Of a stretch of DNA of 64,000 nt, positions 45,079 through 57,373 are shown in pieces. The notes beneath the pieces are model-generated. The model was not told where the DNA came from. It saw nothing but the letters and a program-made list of their open reading frames with translations, and made no database searches. The translations under genes and the position numbers were made by a program. Within the stretch, counting starts at the first letter, position 1, and every line of letters begins with the position of its first letter. The stretch spans positions 1,054,001 to 1,118,000 of the forward strand of contig JAGMUV010000024.1 in the NCBI GenBank assembly GCA_020744425.1, written 5' to 3'. The stretch comes from Dactylonectria macrodidyma. Its lineage: Eukaryota > Ascomycota > Sordariomycetes > Hypocreales > Nectriaceae.

Positions 45079-46689
45079 GCTCAGGGTAGTTTGTTGGTGA
45101 GGCGAGCTCTGCAGGAAACCACAACCCCAGGAGACAGAAACGCGATATGTCTGAAGGTCGTGACAGACAAGAAGTTCAAACGCGGCCACAGCCTCGTACG
45201 AAGGCCCTAGAAGAAAAGGGTTAATTGCATCTGACTGATCAAATGAAGGTCTATCAGATGCACATAAAAATAAAGAGGGGACACAAAGCAAGGGCCTGCT
45301 GTGACAGCTAAGTAAGAGATATAAAGAGAGAGCAAACGATAAGATCAAATAAGGCAAATAACTTATCCCTCTATCTGCTAGGCTATGGGCATCTCTTATT
45401 ATTTGAAGAAACTTGTGTCATTAGATGCCGGCCGTGACTATAACAACGTGTGATCCGTAGCAACAGGTCCGTTCATCTCTACAGGTCCTGTGGCCATGAA
45501 TATAATATACAATCTAAAGGTTTATATATATTAGGAAGTATAAGTGCCGTTATGTATAATAATAGCTTGATAATTATAATTATAAAGGTGACTTTAAAAA
45601 TATAAATAATATTACTTCGTTAGAAACTGGAGTTAGAGAAGTAGTAGAGAACAGGTCTTTTATATTTCTAGTAGTGCTTGTTTTATTATATTAAGAAGCT
45701 AAATTTACTTTCTATCTAATTGATCTAATTGATCTAATGCCTCGAAAGTCCCTAAATATTATATAATAACATAACATCTATAACATTAACAGTCTACTAC
45801 AAAGTTCATCTAAAATTGTGCAAGTAAATAATTTATTATTAAAATAAGTCCGCCTCAAATATTTAAAGGTCTATTCACGCCTGCTAAGGCTTTTTAATAG
45901 GCGGGACTTAAGTAAAATATCATTATCATCGCCGTCATTTACATTCCCAGTCCACGATAAGGAAACATATAAAAAGATATCCGAAACAATTAAGAAAAAG
46001 CAGAAGGACCAAAGACGGCAAATCATGTTCTTAGCCAGCGCAGGAAATTCAGACATCTATAATAACGAGACATTCTCAGCAATATACCCGTCGGTTATCT
46101 TTATTTTCATTACTAATAGCATAGGGGCTTTTATAAGGACTAACTGAGAAAATAAGAGTAAAAGTCCCGTAGCATTAAATATAATTAGCAACGACATACT
46201 AATATATCTACAGCAATTCTGCCAAGACATATCTTTGCTAGGAACCTCGGCAGCTACTGTAATTGCAGCTAATAGTATGGCTATTAACTGCTCTATATGC
46301 TAGTTCTTCCTCACCCAGTAAAGACTCAGCATAAAGAAGGAATTTTGAAGAGGTTGTAGACTAAAGAAGGAATTAAACAGGTGTTCATGAAAATGTCAGG
46401 CGACATGGGACAACGGCCGAGGTTCTTGAACCCTCCAAATTTTCATAAACAAGCGAACTCCCGAGAGCAGATACTTTGCTATGTATGATTGCTTATAGGC
46501 ACGACTCATATATACAGCATGGCGTACGGTCTCTATGTGAACATTGTCGTTGGGGACTACCTCCGAACCTTGTTGAATCTCAATCGCAACCCCGTCCAGT
46601 CGGATTGGGAAATCGGCCATGAGAGAATTTCGATCATATCTTTGACTCTGAGGGAACCCCCCGGGGAATTGGGAACCAAGAAAGCGTCG
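45079..46689. other. Gene-free, strongly AT-rich stretch
   Basis: After the 3' flank of the membrane-protein gene, about 45480-46330 is strongly A/T-rich with stops everywhere. A minus-strand ORF (45871-46056) includes one hydrophobic segment and could be the remnant of a membrane protein. This is a typical RIP-affected island. Confidence 0.55.
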
Positions 46690-47850
46690 CATTCAACATA
46701 TCTATCGATGGCGCAATGCTGCAATTGATCGCGCTGAGGCTTGGACGAACGCCCTGTTTGGCCAAATCTTTGGTGCCCAGGCCAACTTTGGTGAGTCATG
46801 TGGACAATCCTAGCTAGGACATTATGCTTACAACGAGGCGTTCCCAAGATGACATGCGTGTTGAAGGTTTCCAGCAAGGTCTCCGCAAGTGGGCCCTGGG
46901 AATGCCTAAGGATCCCGAGCAATGGGCGTTTGGTGGCTTGGAGACGACTAGCGATGGGAGTTTCCCTGATGCCGAGCCTGTCGGTCCTCTCCAAGCTGGG
47001 GCAGAGAGGGTTGCAGGTAGGTGTGCAGCCTAAGCACAAGTCCATCTACAGAGTTTACTCACATTTTTCGTCCCACCATAGCGTTTGGTGCTAGAAATAT
47101 CCCCCACGTTCTGAAGGCGGTCAAGAGCTCGGCATTCGGCAAGGTCGTGAATGGGGTCTGGCATCACTGAATGAGTTCATAGCGTTCTTCAAGCTGCAGC
47201 CATGCACATTGTTCAGTAAGTCGGAGGCCATGCCTCTCTGCGACAAGAGCGTGCTGACAGTAAGCAGCGGACGTGGATTCTGATCCATCTGTTGTGGAAG
47301 CTTGTAAGGTCCATGGCTGTTGATGGGTTGATTTAAGGGCGCTACTATCGTACGCATGTAGTGGGGACGCTCTATGGACATCCGGACAAGTTAATGTGGT
47401 GCGAGAGTGAGCATACCAAGTGATCAATGCCGCGGCGCGCAATCAGCTAAAAGCCAAAGTATCGGAAACCTTGCTCATGCAGCGTTGGCCGGTCACCTTT
47501 GCCATCCCGCAAAGAGCAATGAAAGAGAGCCAGACGGCTACACAGAGCAATCTCTGACGTACTCGCCCATCTGTTCGGCTACGTCTTCCTCAACTTGGAC
47601 ACAACACAATTATTCAAGAACCGCGTCGTAGCTACCAAGGAAACGAAGCGACTAGGGGAGGTAATGCACAGGACGCTTACTAACATCAAATCCAGACACT
47701 TCCCTTCCCCCATCCAGATATTCCGCATGGAATCTGCCGGTACGGCTCTAAGCAGCTACGGTGCTCGTCTAGTGGAAAGGCTTCTCGATGGGGGACGCAG
47801 CGTCGATGATACTGTGCGGACAATCATGTCGGAGCCGTGGTGGGATCGGA
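46690..47850 (+). pseudogene. Psi-producing oxygenase (Ppo)-like fatty acid dioxygenase/P450 fusion, degraded
   Basis: Fragments follow the order of linoleate diol synthase/Ppo proteins. They are: the peroxidase heme region (about 46697-46790, IYRWRNAAIDRAEAWTNALF), a helix block (about 46822-47018, EGFQQGLRKWALGMPKDPEQ and AFGGL), GARNIPHVLKAVKSSAFGK (about 47085-47145), and the P450-like domain (about 47585-47815, VFLNLDTTQLFKNRV; ALSSYGARLVERLLDGGRSV). In active enzymes the first motif is YRWH with the histidine as proximal heme ligand; here it reads Arg. Stops and frame changes separate all blocks, and both the N-terminus and the P450 heme loop are missing. Intact relatives make oxylipins that control sporulation. 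Confidence 0.8.
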
Positions 47851-48982
47851 CCATAGTTGCCCGGGATGTGATGATACGAAGAAAACAGGTTGGGTTGGTA
47901 TGGGTGGAGTGGGTCTCCCCCACATAATGCCGAGGGACTCCCTTCAAAATGGTCCCGTAAAGGGCGTGACCCGAATGGTGTGTAGACGATTACACCCTTC
48001 GGAGGATGCATTACTACTATGTTCAACTACCGAGGTCCAAACTGGGGTTGTCAAAACCTGGGGCCTAGAAACGGGTGTCATTGGGAAGGCGCACGCATAA
48101 ATGGTGAGAATTTTTACACTTCGTACGTTGTGTACAATTGTTGGTGAGGGGGTTCACACCTACGCGCCTCACTTGGACCATCGGCGTTTGACGATCTTCT
48201 CCAAGGCAGTCTACGGTTACCCTTTGAAGTCCTTAAGATCATTACTTGAGGCGATAGTTTCAGACAACTGCGAGCGATCTTAGCAATGTCCCAAAACTGA
48301 ATGTGACACCGAGGTCTTCTCGCAGCTTTTACCAGGCGGCTGGTCACCTGGGTCGCATGACTGATGCGAAGGACCAATATGTGCCGAATGCGAGAACTGC
48401 GAGACAACCCCTAACTTTATTTCTATCTACCTGACAAGGCATACAAGCCATGCAGAACCCACAGGGTACATTCAATGATTTATCAGCCATGGGTGTGACT
48501 CATGACCTGGAGGGGAAGGGCGCCGCCTCGGCCGTGAGATGATTATTAATATCCCACCACGACTAGAGGTTCAGGAAGTAAGCCATGATCATGGGGTTAT
48601 TCTACCTACCTATATTAACCATGTCAGGCCCCCAGGGCTTTGCACATTACCGGGACCGATGCCCCGTCCTTAGAAAGCTGAAACAATGGACCGTACACGC
48701 CCCAATAATCAGATGCTCTCCAACAGTTCCAGCTGTCGAAAACAGGATGGCCGTTACGAAAAAATCCACAACCTCATTGACAATCAAGCGTTGCGGACGT
48801 CACCGAGTATAGAAGGAGCAGAAACTTCTAGACGGGAGCCCGTGGATACTGCAAAACCCAAGAGCAAGTCGGCTTTAGCGTTGTGGATCGAATGCTCGTC
48901 GTTTTCTCCGTATTAGTATGTCAGACTATTCTGTACCGGAGAAGGTGGATTAACAGTGAGTTGACAGGCTGCGCTGTGTTGT
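47851..48982. other. Gene-free stretch
   Basis: Short unsupported ORFs only. The first 200 bp may be further eroded Ppo sequence, which I cannot align by eye. Confidence 0.4.
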
Positions 48983-49156
48983 CGAAACATTGTTGCCAAT
49001 GCTTGGCTGTTGAAGCATGCATTCATCATCCAGTTTGCCAATCCAGAAGACCGAGACTATTACGCCTTCAAAGATCCAGCTCATCGGGCTGTAGTGGAGG
49101 AGCTTGGTCCGTTGCTGGAAAAGGTCCAGAACGTCAATTTGCCTCGAAGTGGCTGA
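48983..49156 (+). pseudogene. Stress-responsive A/B barrel (Dabb) domain fragment
   Basis: A 57-codon frame reads IVANAWLLKHAFIIQFANPE followed by DRDYYAFKDPAHRAVVEELG, then a stop. The 'F..xxxxDRDYYxxxDPAHxxVV' pattern is the C-terminal half of a fungal Dabb domain. The first strand and helix are absent. It is too short to be functional alone. Confidence 0.7.
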
Positions 49157-49989
49157 ACATGTTAGATAAATGCTGGCATAATTCCACTGAGATTGTTGCT
49201 CCGAAAGATCAGTTTGTAACGAAACCTTGAAGTCATAGTAACGCAGTGCTGTCTAAAGACGCTTTAATCGAATCTCGACTTTGTTTTGGTCTAGCACAAC
49301 TGAGAGGGCTAAACTTGAGCAATGCCAATGACACGTAATGCCAAAGTCTCAGGAGCTGGGGACTGGCTGTGATCGGGTTTCAACTTCGCTTGCATATGCC
49401 GAGATGGCAGAAGTATCGGGACCGCGTCGGCAGATGGATTGAATCGTCAGAAATTCCGCGGTTCCGAAATGCTAGTCTACTATCTTTGACCTCCCTCCCC
49501 GCAGTTTAGAGCTTTGCAATGTCGAGTGATTCGGAACTACGTGGAGTTGGATTCGGTGACATCGGCTCCATACGAAGCGGGGAGACATTTTGACTTCGTG
49601 AAGAATCAACCGCGACAACCGGATAAAACGACTTAGATAACTACTATTATCCGCCAGAGTCATTAATGTCATGCAGACCAGCTTCACCTGTGCTCTGAGC
49701 CTGCCCAATGAACGTGTTCGGTTGCAAAGACGCAGTTTTCCCCAGTACTATGTACCTTGATGGCAGCGAAGTACCGCGCAGATTGAACCCCGGTGCCTAC
49801 TCGATTTGGGACAAGCATCAACTTCGCAGGGGTTAAGTTAAATAAATACTAATTCCAACGCCATTAACTAGTCTTCTGTCTACTACGCTGCCACTGTCCT
49901 CGATCCAGAGATTTGACAGGACTTCCTTTATAAGGCTTCTTAAACGTGGCCAGATTGGATTAGAATAGCCAAGCTACTTAGACAGCTTT
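49157..49989. other. Gene-free stretch
   Basis: No recognisable coding or repeat structure apart from the LTR-like repeat that follows. Confidence 0.4.
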
Positions 49990-50087
49990 TTTGACAGTCG
50001 GGCCTACCCTAGAGGTCTAGGGTAGGCTGAGGCGTGTGTCATGGTTCTGCCGGTTGTGACCGCCTGGTCCCAACCTGGGCCGTGACA
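49990..50087 (-). repeat. Internally deleted LTR-like repeat, 98 bp
   Basis: On the minus strand it starts TGTCACGGCCCAGGTTGGGA and ends CCTACCCTAGACCTC...CGACTGTCA. The first ~50 bp match 35835 onward, and the last ~48 bp match the left end of 30338-30753. The ~320-bp centre of the longer copy, including its GATCACGGTGGTGATC motifs, is absent. Confidence 0.7.
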
Positions 50088-51414
50088 GGCCATGTTTCTG
50101 CAACTCGCTCTTTTCTGCCTCGTAGGACTACACCGGCATACTGCGCCCTGTACAATTAGGATACCTACATGGAGTGACATTCAGAAGTCCAGTTGTACAG
50201 CCTAACAGTTCAAACAGTTGGATGGTCCAGCAGGCGTTAAGAGCGTACTGTAGTTCTAGATCTGTATATAGACCCGTGAACAGAAAACATTTCTATTTCC
50301 ATGACTGTGGGACGGAGGCGGTAAGATATATGTCTTCCATTTGCTTCTAGTGGTCGAACTGAATTGAATCTATGCCTCTAAGCTCATGCAAGCTCGCAGC
50401 ACCACAGAGTGGTCAAAGTGCAGTTAGTCTTTGACTATGATACCTAAGGAATATGGGTTTATAGCCGCTTGTTCTGATGAAATGTTTTCTGCGTTTGGCA
50501 AGACGGCGTCTTTCCAATTACGGACGAGGCATTTTGCCGTGTGGCTCATGGGTTCATATCCGTACCGTTTCCTCACTGCCTTATGTATCCATGGGTATTG
50601 GGTGTCGAATTGAAACTCTAGGGGTACGATTAGCATGAGAGCGCCGAGGTTTTGGCAGATCATACAAGATGATGACTTAATTTGAAACCCTCAGATTAAC
50701 ATATGTGTTGCATACCAAAAGCATGGGCAAGGTGGAGAGCCTTGTCCCGTTGAAAAGGGTTTGCCGTTGTTCGACTTTTCTTCTGTCGCAGGATGGAGCT
50801 TTACCCCGTGTGGCGTGGCACGCTACGTCACCATTGCCCTATACTAGTTCCAAGATTGAACTTGGGCGACAATCTATTGCTTGACTTTTGCTTATTACGT
50901 GTGGGAGAATATAAGCGTGGACTAGTTATGCCTATATGGTGTCATGAACTAAAGAATATCTTACACGAGTCTCGCAGCATGTAAATATATGCATCATAAT
51001 ATATTACTGGGGGGAAATGGTTCCTACACCTCCAACCTAAATACGCTTATAGGAGGAATCTTTTTTATCGCCTTAGCCTTTGAAATCCAGCACATTTCAA
51101 GCGCCCAGATCACTCCGGCTTGCTATTTCCCATTTCGCCATGATTACTCTCCCTGACTTAGACAACAATTGAACTAAGATGCGTGCAAGTTCCGTCAATG
51201 CGGATTTTGGCGAGGTTAGTGCCGACATTGACACCCCAGTGAACTAAGCTATAAGCACTGGCTTGTCTGGATCCATGGTCAGCAATGGGTTTTCCTATGT
51301 AAAGTACTTTGTAGATGCATTGTAAGCAAAAAAGAGAGAGAACAAGTCAGACTTACCCCAAACTCGCTAACATATGAAGCTAGAATGAGGCGCGTGATCA
51401 AGACACTATAGAGG
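50088..51414. other. Gene-free stretch
   Basis: Two opposed short ORFs at 50424-50663 overlap and have no domain. Otherwise nothing is recognised. Confidence 0.4.
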
Positions 51415-54290
51415 ATAGAACTACCTCGATATACTCTTTCTACTCGTCCTGGAGACTTAGAATCGCTACTCCGCTCGCAGATCCGGCGTAAAATCCGTCA
51501 AAGTCGCCCATCAGTCCATAGAGCGCCTCATAGGTATCACAGAACATAGACCAGATATCTAGGGAGTTGGGATAGTTGAGTACCATACCTAAAGCAGAGG
51601 AGCCGAGAATTAGAGTCTGAGGCCAAAGTGTGGCCCAGAAGTGTAGGCAGCCGGGGGGAAGGCGAACTTACCCATCTCTTTCACCGCGAGAAGTTGCTGT
51701 TCTTCATCCATGAAAATGTACTTGGTCAGAGCCGTGGACTGCAGGCCACCAAACATGGCTCCCTTCATGCGGTTTGGCCGAGCCTTGAAGATGGCCGGAC
51801 GATCAAGGTGCTTCATGTTGCCCAGTTCGGCAAGCAGTAGTTGAACAAACGGCCAGGGCGGGTGTTGAGTTTTCCATGGATAGACACCGCTGTTCGGGCT
51901 CAGACCCATTCTCGTACCAGGCTCAAGGAACTCTGGGCTGAGGGCTCGATGGCTGTGGCATCTGATTGACAATCTGCCCTTCATCTAGCCATTGGGTAAA
52001 GGAGTCACTGATGAGCTTGCCTTCGAAGACATGTTCAGCTGGCAAGAGAATTGGGTGTCAGCGAGTAGTTAAGTGTGATGTTGTGACATTAGGTGGCCGG
52101 GACAAGGGGGACCATCACTGGCATACTGTCTGTCTCATAAGCTCCATGACAGAGAGGAACCGTAAAATTGAAACGATAAAGGGGATGGGCTGACTCACTC
52201 TGATAGTGAACCCAGACTTCTTGGGGGTTTCCGTTGCTGTTTACAACCCACGCCGTGTCACGCGGCTGCAAGGCATCAATCTCCCTGTTCGAGCACGAAA
52301 CGGAGGTGTTGCCCTAATAGAACGATATGGAATCCCATTTTCAGTTTTCGATACCGCCCCACACACGCGAAGCATCGGCTGGAACGCAGGATATCTATAG
52401 TCTCCTGCGACACGCTGTTGCCTCTGCCACGGATGGTGAGCTTCTTAATTGATAGGGGACCCTGCTGATTGTTGGGAATATAGGCTCGCTTGTTTAGGCT
52501 ACTCGTCATCATCATCATCACTTCCAAACTCGTCTCTCGACGATAGTGAGCTGTCTGATACATCACCAGGCCAAGGGCCGCTAATGTCTCCATCAACTGC
52601 GCAACTTTCGCAGACATCAATGTCGTCATAGCCGAAATCTAGGTCCATGTTGGCACAGCCGCAGCAGACATCTCTGCCGCTGGTTTCTTCGCCGCAACCC
52701 ACGCAGGCTCTGCATCCAAGTGTTTCTTTTTGTGCTTCGGCAGCCTTCGCCGCGGCTTCGCTCAAGAATATGAGCGGGTTGATATTAGAGTCCGGAGCGT
52801 TGTTCCACGCCATGCCTTCGCCTATGAAGGGCTGGTTAGTGTAATAAAGGCTGTCACCTCCCTTTGTTTACGGTGTGGTGTCAGAACAATGTTGAGTCAT
52901 CAAGTTGAGGGCGTGGCGATAATGTATATGTATTAAGATATGGCTGTACGTACTACGTTATGGATGATGTAGGGCAATTCTATAATTGAGTCCTATCCGA
53001 TGGTTTTACTATTTAAGACACTGGTATTAGTATCTATAGATCCACTGACTCTGTGGCGAATGCGACAAATGAAGCGATGTGCAGGCATACTCTTCATCCA
53101 TTTCATAATCTTCAGATCTAAGAGTCCTACACGGCTTCATATTAGCAGCTAACTCTACATCTTGCCTGGGTGCATAAAAATCCAGAAAAAAAAAAGCCCC
53201 AGCTGGATTAATAAGCGACTAGTGGCAGTAATGAATTTAACTTACGATACGTAAGGGCTCACATATGTTTCCAGTGCCGAATCCGTGCCCGGAGAATATT
53301 CTCACTCTATGAGAGTCAAGTAGCTCATTAATATCTGCACTAGTTAGCCCACTTGGTCCCGAGAGTGACTTACATAATACAAGGATAACGTATATCGACA
53401 AGGTCAATTTCAACGCAGTGCTTGTCACCAAATATATTGTGCTGGACTTAGACGCCAAAGTCGAAAAGGTGCTCACGGAAAACTTGCGGAGGTTGCTTCC
53501 AGAGTTCTAGATGACGTTAGGCTCTATAAGGCTGATCTTATTCTCATCTCGCTTGACATTCTTAGTTCCCAATTTATCAGCTGGGTTTGGCAGGAAGTTG
53601 ACCTTAAAACCTCCAAAGTCGCATTAGCGTGGGCGCTTCGCTTTCCATGCAGTACCGGGCATCCAGGAGTCATCATCCTTATACTAGGATGCGAGAATAT
53701 AATTGAGCTTCCAGTATGGCTGGAAAGTCACCAGGCAGTTAGTGGTGGTCATAGTATTCCCCTTGAGCTTATTGGCTGGAAGCGTACTATAAAAGGGATT
53801 GGACTTTTTGGCATTGGAGAAATCCACCTCGCCAGCGCCCAAGATTTCATATGTTAGGTCGGATTGTCCTTCGATTTTGATCCAGCCGTTTACTTGCTTA
53901 ACACTTAAAACGGCGTCTAGAGAGGACTGTGCTCCTCCCGTCAGCATCCCTAAACTGGAAAGGTAAGTCAAGCTACTATATAAGTGCCTTAAGAAGGGAG
54001 GCCGATAGTACACCTATAAGCACGTCCAAATCGACCGCGGGTTCCTACTACGCGTATATCAATGTGAGTTGGCTCCTCTTCCTGCAACCGGCTTCAAAAC
54101 TGATTTCCTGGGAAATAGGGCTCACCAACCTTGTTTGGTCGCAAGTCATCGGTTCGTGTCAGATATGCAGAGCGACAGGCAAGACGCTGAGGGAGGTTAG
54201 TCCGTGGGAAAAGATCAATCTGGCTCAGCCAGTAGATAAGCCCAGGTTTGCGGTGCTTCCTCACATTCTCGGAACTTTGACGAAATGAGA
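51415..54290 (-). pseudogene. Killer-toxin-like class V chitinase, C-terminal half, degraded
   Basis: Read right to left on the minus strand, conserved blocks of the long C-terminal region of fungal killer-toxin-like GH18 chitinases appear in order. They are GWIKIEGQSDLTYEILGAGE with VDFSNA (about 53860), FGGFKVNF (about 53600), VQHNIFGDKHCVEIDL (about 53420), a cysteine-rich block CANMDLDFGYDDIDVCESC (about 52640), WVVNSNGNPQEVWVHYQSES (about 52220), EHVFEGKLISDSFTQWLDEG (about 52010), AIFKARPNRMKGAMFGGLQ (about 51780), and DIWSMFCDTYEALYGLMGDF (about 51520). Frame changes and stops separate the blocks. The N-terminal LysM/chitin-binding and GH18 catalytic modules are absent to the right. 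It is a dead, 5'-truncated copy. Confidence 0.75.
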
Positions 54291-54491
54291 CTCTAAATCC
54301 AGGGTTTCGAGTTGAGGGTTGTTTTGGAGGGGGTGAAGGGCAAGATTAATATTGGCCTCTTTATTTAGTGGTGGCATCTTTAGTTGTGGAGGAATAATGA
54401 TGCAAAGATAAAAATGAAGTGAGAGGTGAAAAGTGGCCACTCGCTTATCATGTACGTTAGTTTCGTAAAACTTTTAGCTCTTTCTTCTTAA

Positions 54492-55883
54492 TTAAAGCCT
54501 CTTTGCAAGTTCAGCTTGAGCAGCATCACATGCCTCTTGTACATTATAATTCATAATAACCCCCTTTCGATAGTTAATTTCAGCATCCATCTTGCTGAAA
54601 TCATCCCTAATCTCTGGAATCATCCACTCATATAAGTTTCCCATCCGCCTACTACTCTGAACCAGCCAGTTCCCTCGTTCTCGTCGCATAAAATTATACA
54701 CTTGAAGTGCATGCTTGAGATCCGCCTGGCTAGTGACCTTCTCATCTGATAGGAGATATGCAAGTACTGCAGCATCTTCAATACAGAAGCCAGCGCCAGA
54801 ACCGAGGTGAGGAGAAGTTGCATGTGCGGCATCACCAACAAGACAGATGCCGTCTTTTGTATATGTTGGAAGTGGGTTATCACCCAGGTCGAAGATCGCC
54901 CACTAGTAAAGACTTGGTTAGCATAAAAGACATATTGTAGTGACAGATAGGACCCACAATATCCAAGTCTGGTTTTGCTAGCTTTAGCAAACTTGTTATA
55001 GTATGTCCAAAGCCGTCAAAGTCTCTGAGAGCTTCCTCACGTGTAGATGATGCTGTAAGCTTTGAGTGATCAGGCCAGTTGTTCGTTGTGGCATGAAAAG
55101 CAACAACATTCAAAGTCTGTCCGTGATTGACAGGGAATGTGATAATATGACCGCCATTACCCGCCTGCTTGCTGTTAGCCACTCTGTCCACTTTGTAGTA
55201 TCAAAGTGGACACTCACATGCATGCATTGGTTCTGTGCCTTTTCCTCTCCAATCATTGCCGCTGCGTCCCCCATCGATACTAGCGCACGATAGGCATATT
55301 TGTGTGTATATGAAGGGAATGCACACGGATGGTCAGCACCAAAGAGACCTTGACGCACTTTGGACTTAATTCCATCACAACCCAAGATAGCATCAGCTTT
55401 AGCTGTTGACCCATCGGCAAATACCAGCGTGTACTCCCCCATCTCGTTCGCTTCAAAGCTTTCTAGCCGTTTGCCAAAGCTCGCGATTTCAAGAGGAATA
55501 AGCTTGACCAGCTTATCCAAGAAATGCGCACGATACACACCATTCAGGCCGAGATCACTGCTAATAGAGAATTCAGCCTTCTGTTCTCTTGCACCCACAT
55601 CTCTAGTCTGACCATCATAGTAGTCAAACCAGGTCGTTTGTTTCTCTGGCCATAAATTGCGAGTGCACACTTCCTCAAAGGCCTTATGAATGCCTGGGTG
55701 GCATATCTTCATGGCCTGAATGGCATTAGCATTGAAAGCAACACCTGCGCCAATTTCGCCAAACTTGGGCGCCTGTTCGTAAATCTTGACTGAAATGCCG
55801 CGGTGATAAAGAGCGATGGCTAGGGATAGGCCTGCGATGCCTCCGCCGATAATAGCGTAGTTGAGTTTCTGTTTGGAGTCCAT
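54492..55883 (-). CDS. FAD-dependent monooxygenase, salicylate hydroxylase-like
   Basis: Three exons (55883-55218, 55164-54958, 54902-54492) give 427 residues; the introns are 53 and 55 bp. The nucleotide-binding motif YAIIGGGIAGLSLAIAL is at 9-25. The second FAD motif DGICLVGDAAHATSPHLGSG has its conserved Gly-Asp at 314-315. The class A (PHBH-type) fold is full length compared with salicylate 1-monooxygenases (about 420-450). Such enzymes use NAD(P)H and O2 to hydroxylate, often decarboxylate, aromatic acids such as salicylate to catechol. It is cytosolic with no signal. It shares a 1.5-kb divergent promoter with the MFS transporter, whose presence supports uptake and oxidation of an aromatic or heterocyclic acid. 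The start was chosen at MDSKQKLNY, just before the FAD motif; ATGs further upstream add no family sequence. Confidence 0.92.
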
Positions 55884-57373
55884 GGTTCTGTGTTGTGAGG
55901 CTATGAGAGGGGAACTGCTATGGTATCTTGGCAACATCTTCCTGATAGCTGGTGAGAGACGGTCTTTTATAAGTTGTTGCTTGGTATCCTGATTATGCAG
56001 TCTTGAAGCGCATAACATTAATAACACCGACGAATAGGCTGGAGTGGGTCCATCCATCGGTTCGGCCCAGACTTCGGCATTGAGATCCCGGTCCCATCCC
56101 GATCCGACCCCGATCCAATTATCCCGAAATGTCTACTCTCAAGGTGCCACTTTAACCTCGAGATGACCTTTTTTGATATATCTAGATAAAATATAGGCCA
56201 GACAGTCATTGTTTTCAGGCCGTTTGAACACTGAAAACTGATCAACGAAAATTCTACACACGGTCTCGTGCCAATGTCATACCGGGTGGAATGTGTGCAT
56301 GGCGAGCCTATCCCACAAGATTCCATTCCGCCTCAGGCCATGGCTTACCCCTTAGGGAAATATAAAAGCAGAAAGTATGCATGGAATAATCGACAGAAAC
56401 GTTTCATTGGCTCCTGCGTGTCATCCGATCGGCTGGTTGCTTGAGGGACATGACGTGGATGTAGTCACCTCCACCGATATTTGGTGCAGGGTCGAATAAG
56501 TCAAGGACTAGTATGTTCTCGAAGATGGAAAGGACTTGGATGTGACTCATCTTAGAGAGAGAGTTCAACAACGAAGAACTGTAAGACTGTACGAAGGCGT
56601 TGATCATAAGAGACCGTCAGGAACTCTCTGGCTGAGTGATGCTTGCTCTTCCAATGGTGTTGCTGCGAGGTATGTGCCTTGCAGTGTTACTCTCGATGAA
56701 CGCTTATCCTCTCTCGTGCTATAAACTATCCATAGCCGAGCAAAGAGCCCACTTCCCCCACGGGGGAGTTTGAGCGATCCGGGATTCTGTGACAGAAAGT
56801 TGCCGTCTCTGCCCTTGTCCGCATCAGGGACTCCAATCTCCAGAAATGACATCCTCCATCTTATCAAACAAAGGAGCTAAAGAAATGCGGGGTTGAGCTA
56901 AGTGTGGTGCCCACGCATATACCCCAACTTTGCTCCTCGTTTTGATGAAATTTATTGGTTGACATGGCCAACGGTTGAGATGCCGAGCCGGCCGGCTCAT
57001 AGCCGGCGTGGCTTGAATCTCAAGACCTGGTTCCCGACATCCCACTCCCGATGAATCGCTCGGAAATGTAAGTTCGAGCGGATACCGGCCAATGAAGCAT
57101 TGCGCATTATCAGACGCCTATACCCCGTATCCGACTTACCCCAGCTCTGCCAAGCGAGCCTCGAGAATTCAACCTACCCCGGCCGGGGATATGTTTGCGG
57201 CCTAACGATAGACAAAGGTATAAATCTTGCCGAAAAGATCGCGTCCTGGGCCTGGTTGCTTCCCACAACAAACAACAAGTGTCACTCTCCAAGAAAGGGC
57301 AACACTACCACCGCGTCATTCTCGCCTCTAATCAGGCATTCGTCTCCTCGAACTCTTCGACTAGGCGCCCAAC
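55884..57373. promoter_or_regulatory. Shared divergent promoter region of monooxygenase and transporter
   Basis: 1.5 kb separate the two starts. CCCGATCCGA and CCCCGATCC at about 56098-56116, some 215-235 bp upstream of the monooxygenase start, contain CCGATCCG. This is the reverse complement of the CGGATCGG core repeated in the promoter at 62073-62184. Nearer the transporter are further CGG/CCG palindromes (GCCGGCCGGC at about 56989, CCCCGGCCGGGG at about 57176). Such CGG-based sites are typical of Zn2Cys6 regulators. Binding is inference. Confidence 0.5.

Noticed and set aside
46557..47045. 162-codon minus-strand ORF
   Set aside because: It is the antisense shadow of the Ppo-like relic, whose plus-strand frames carry recognisable family blocks. 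The minus translation has none.
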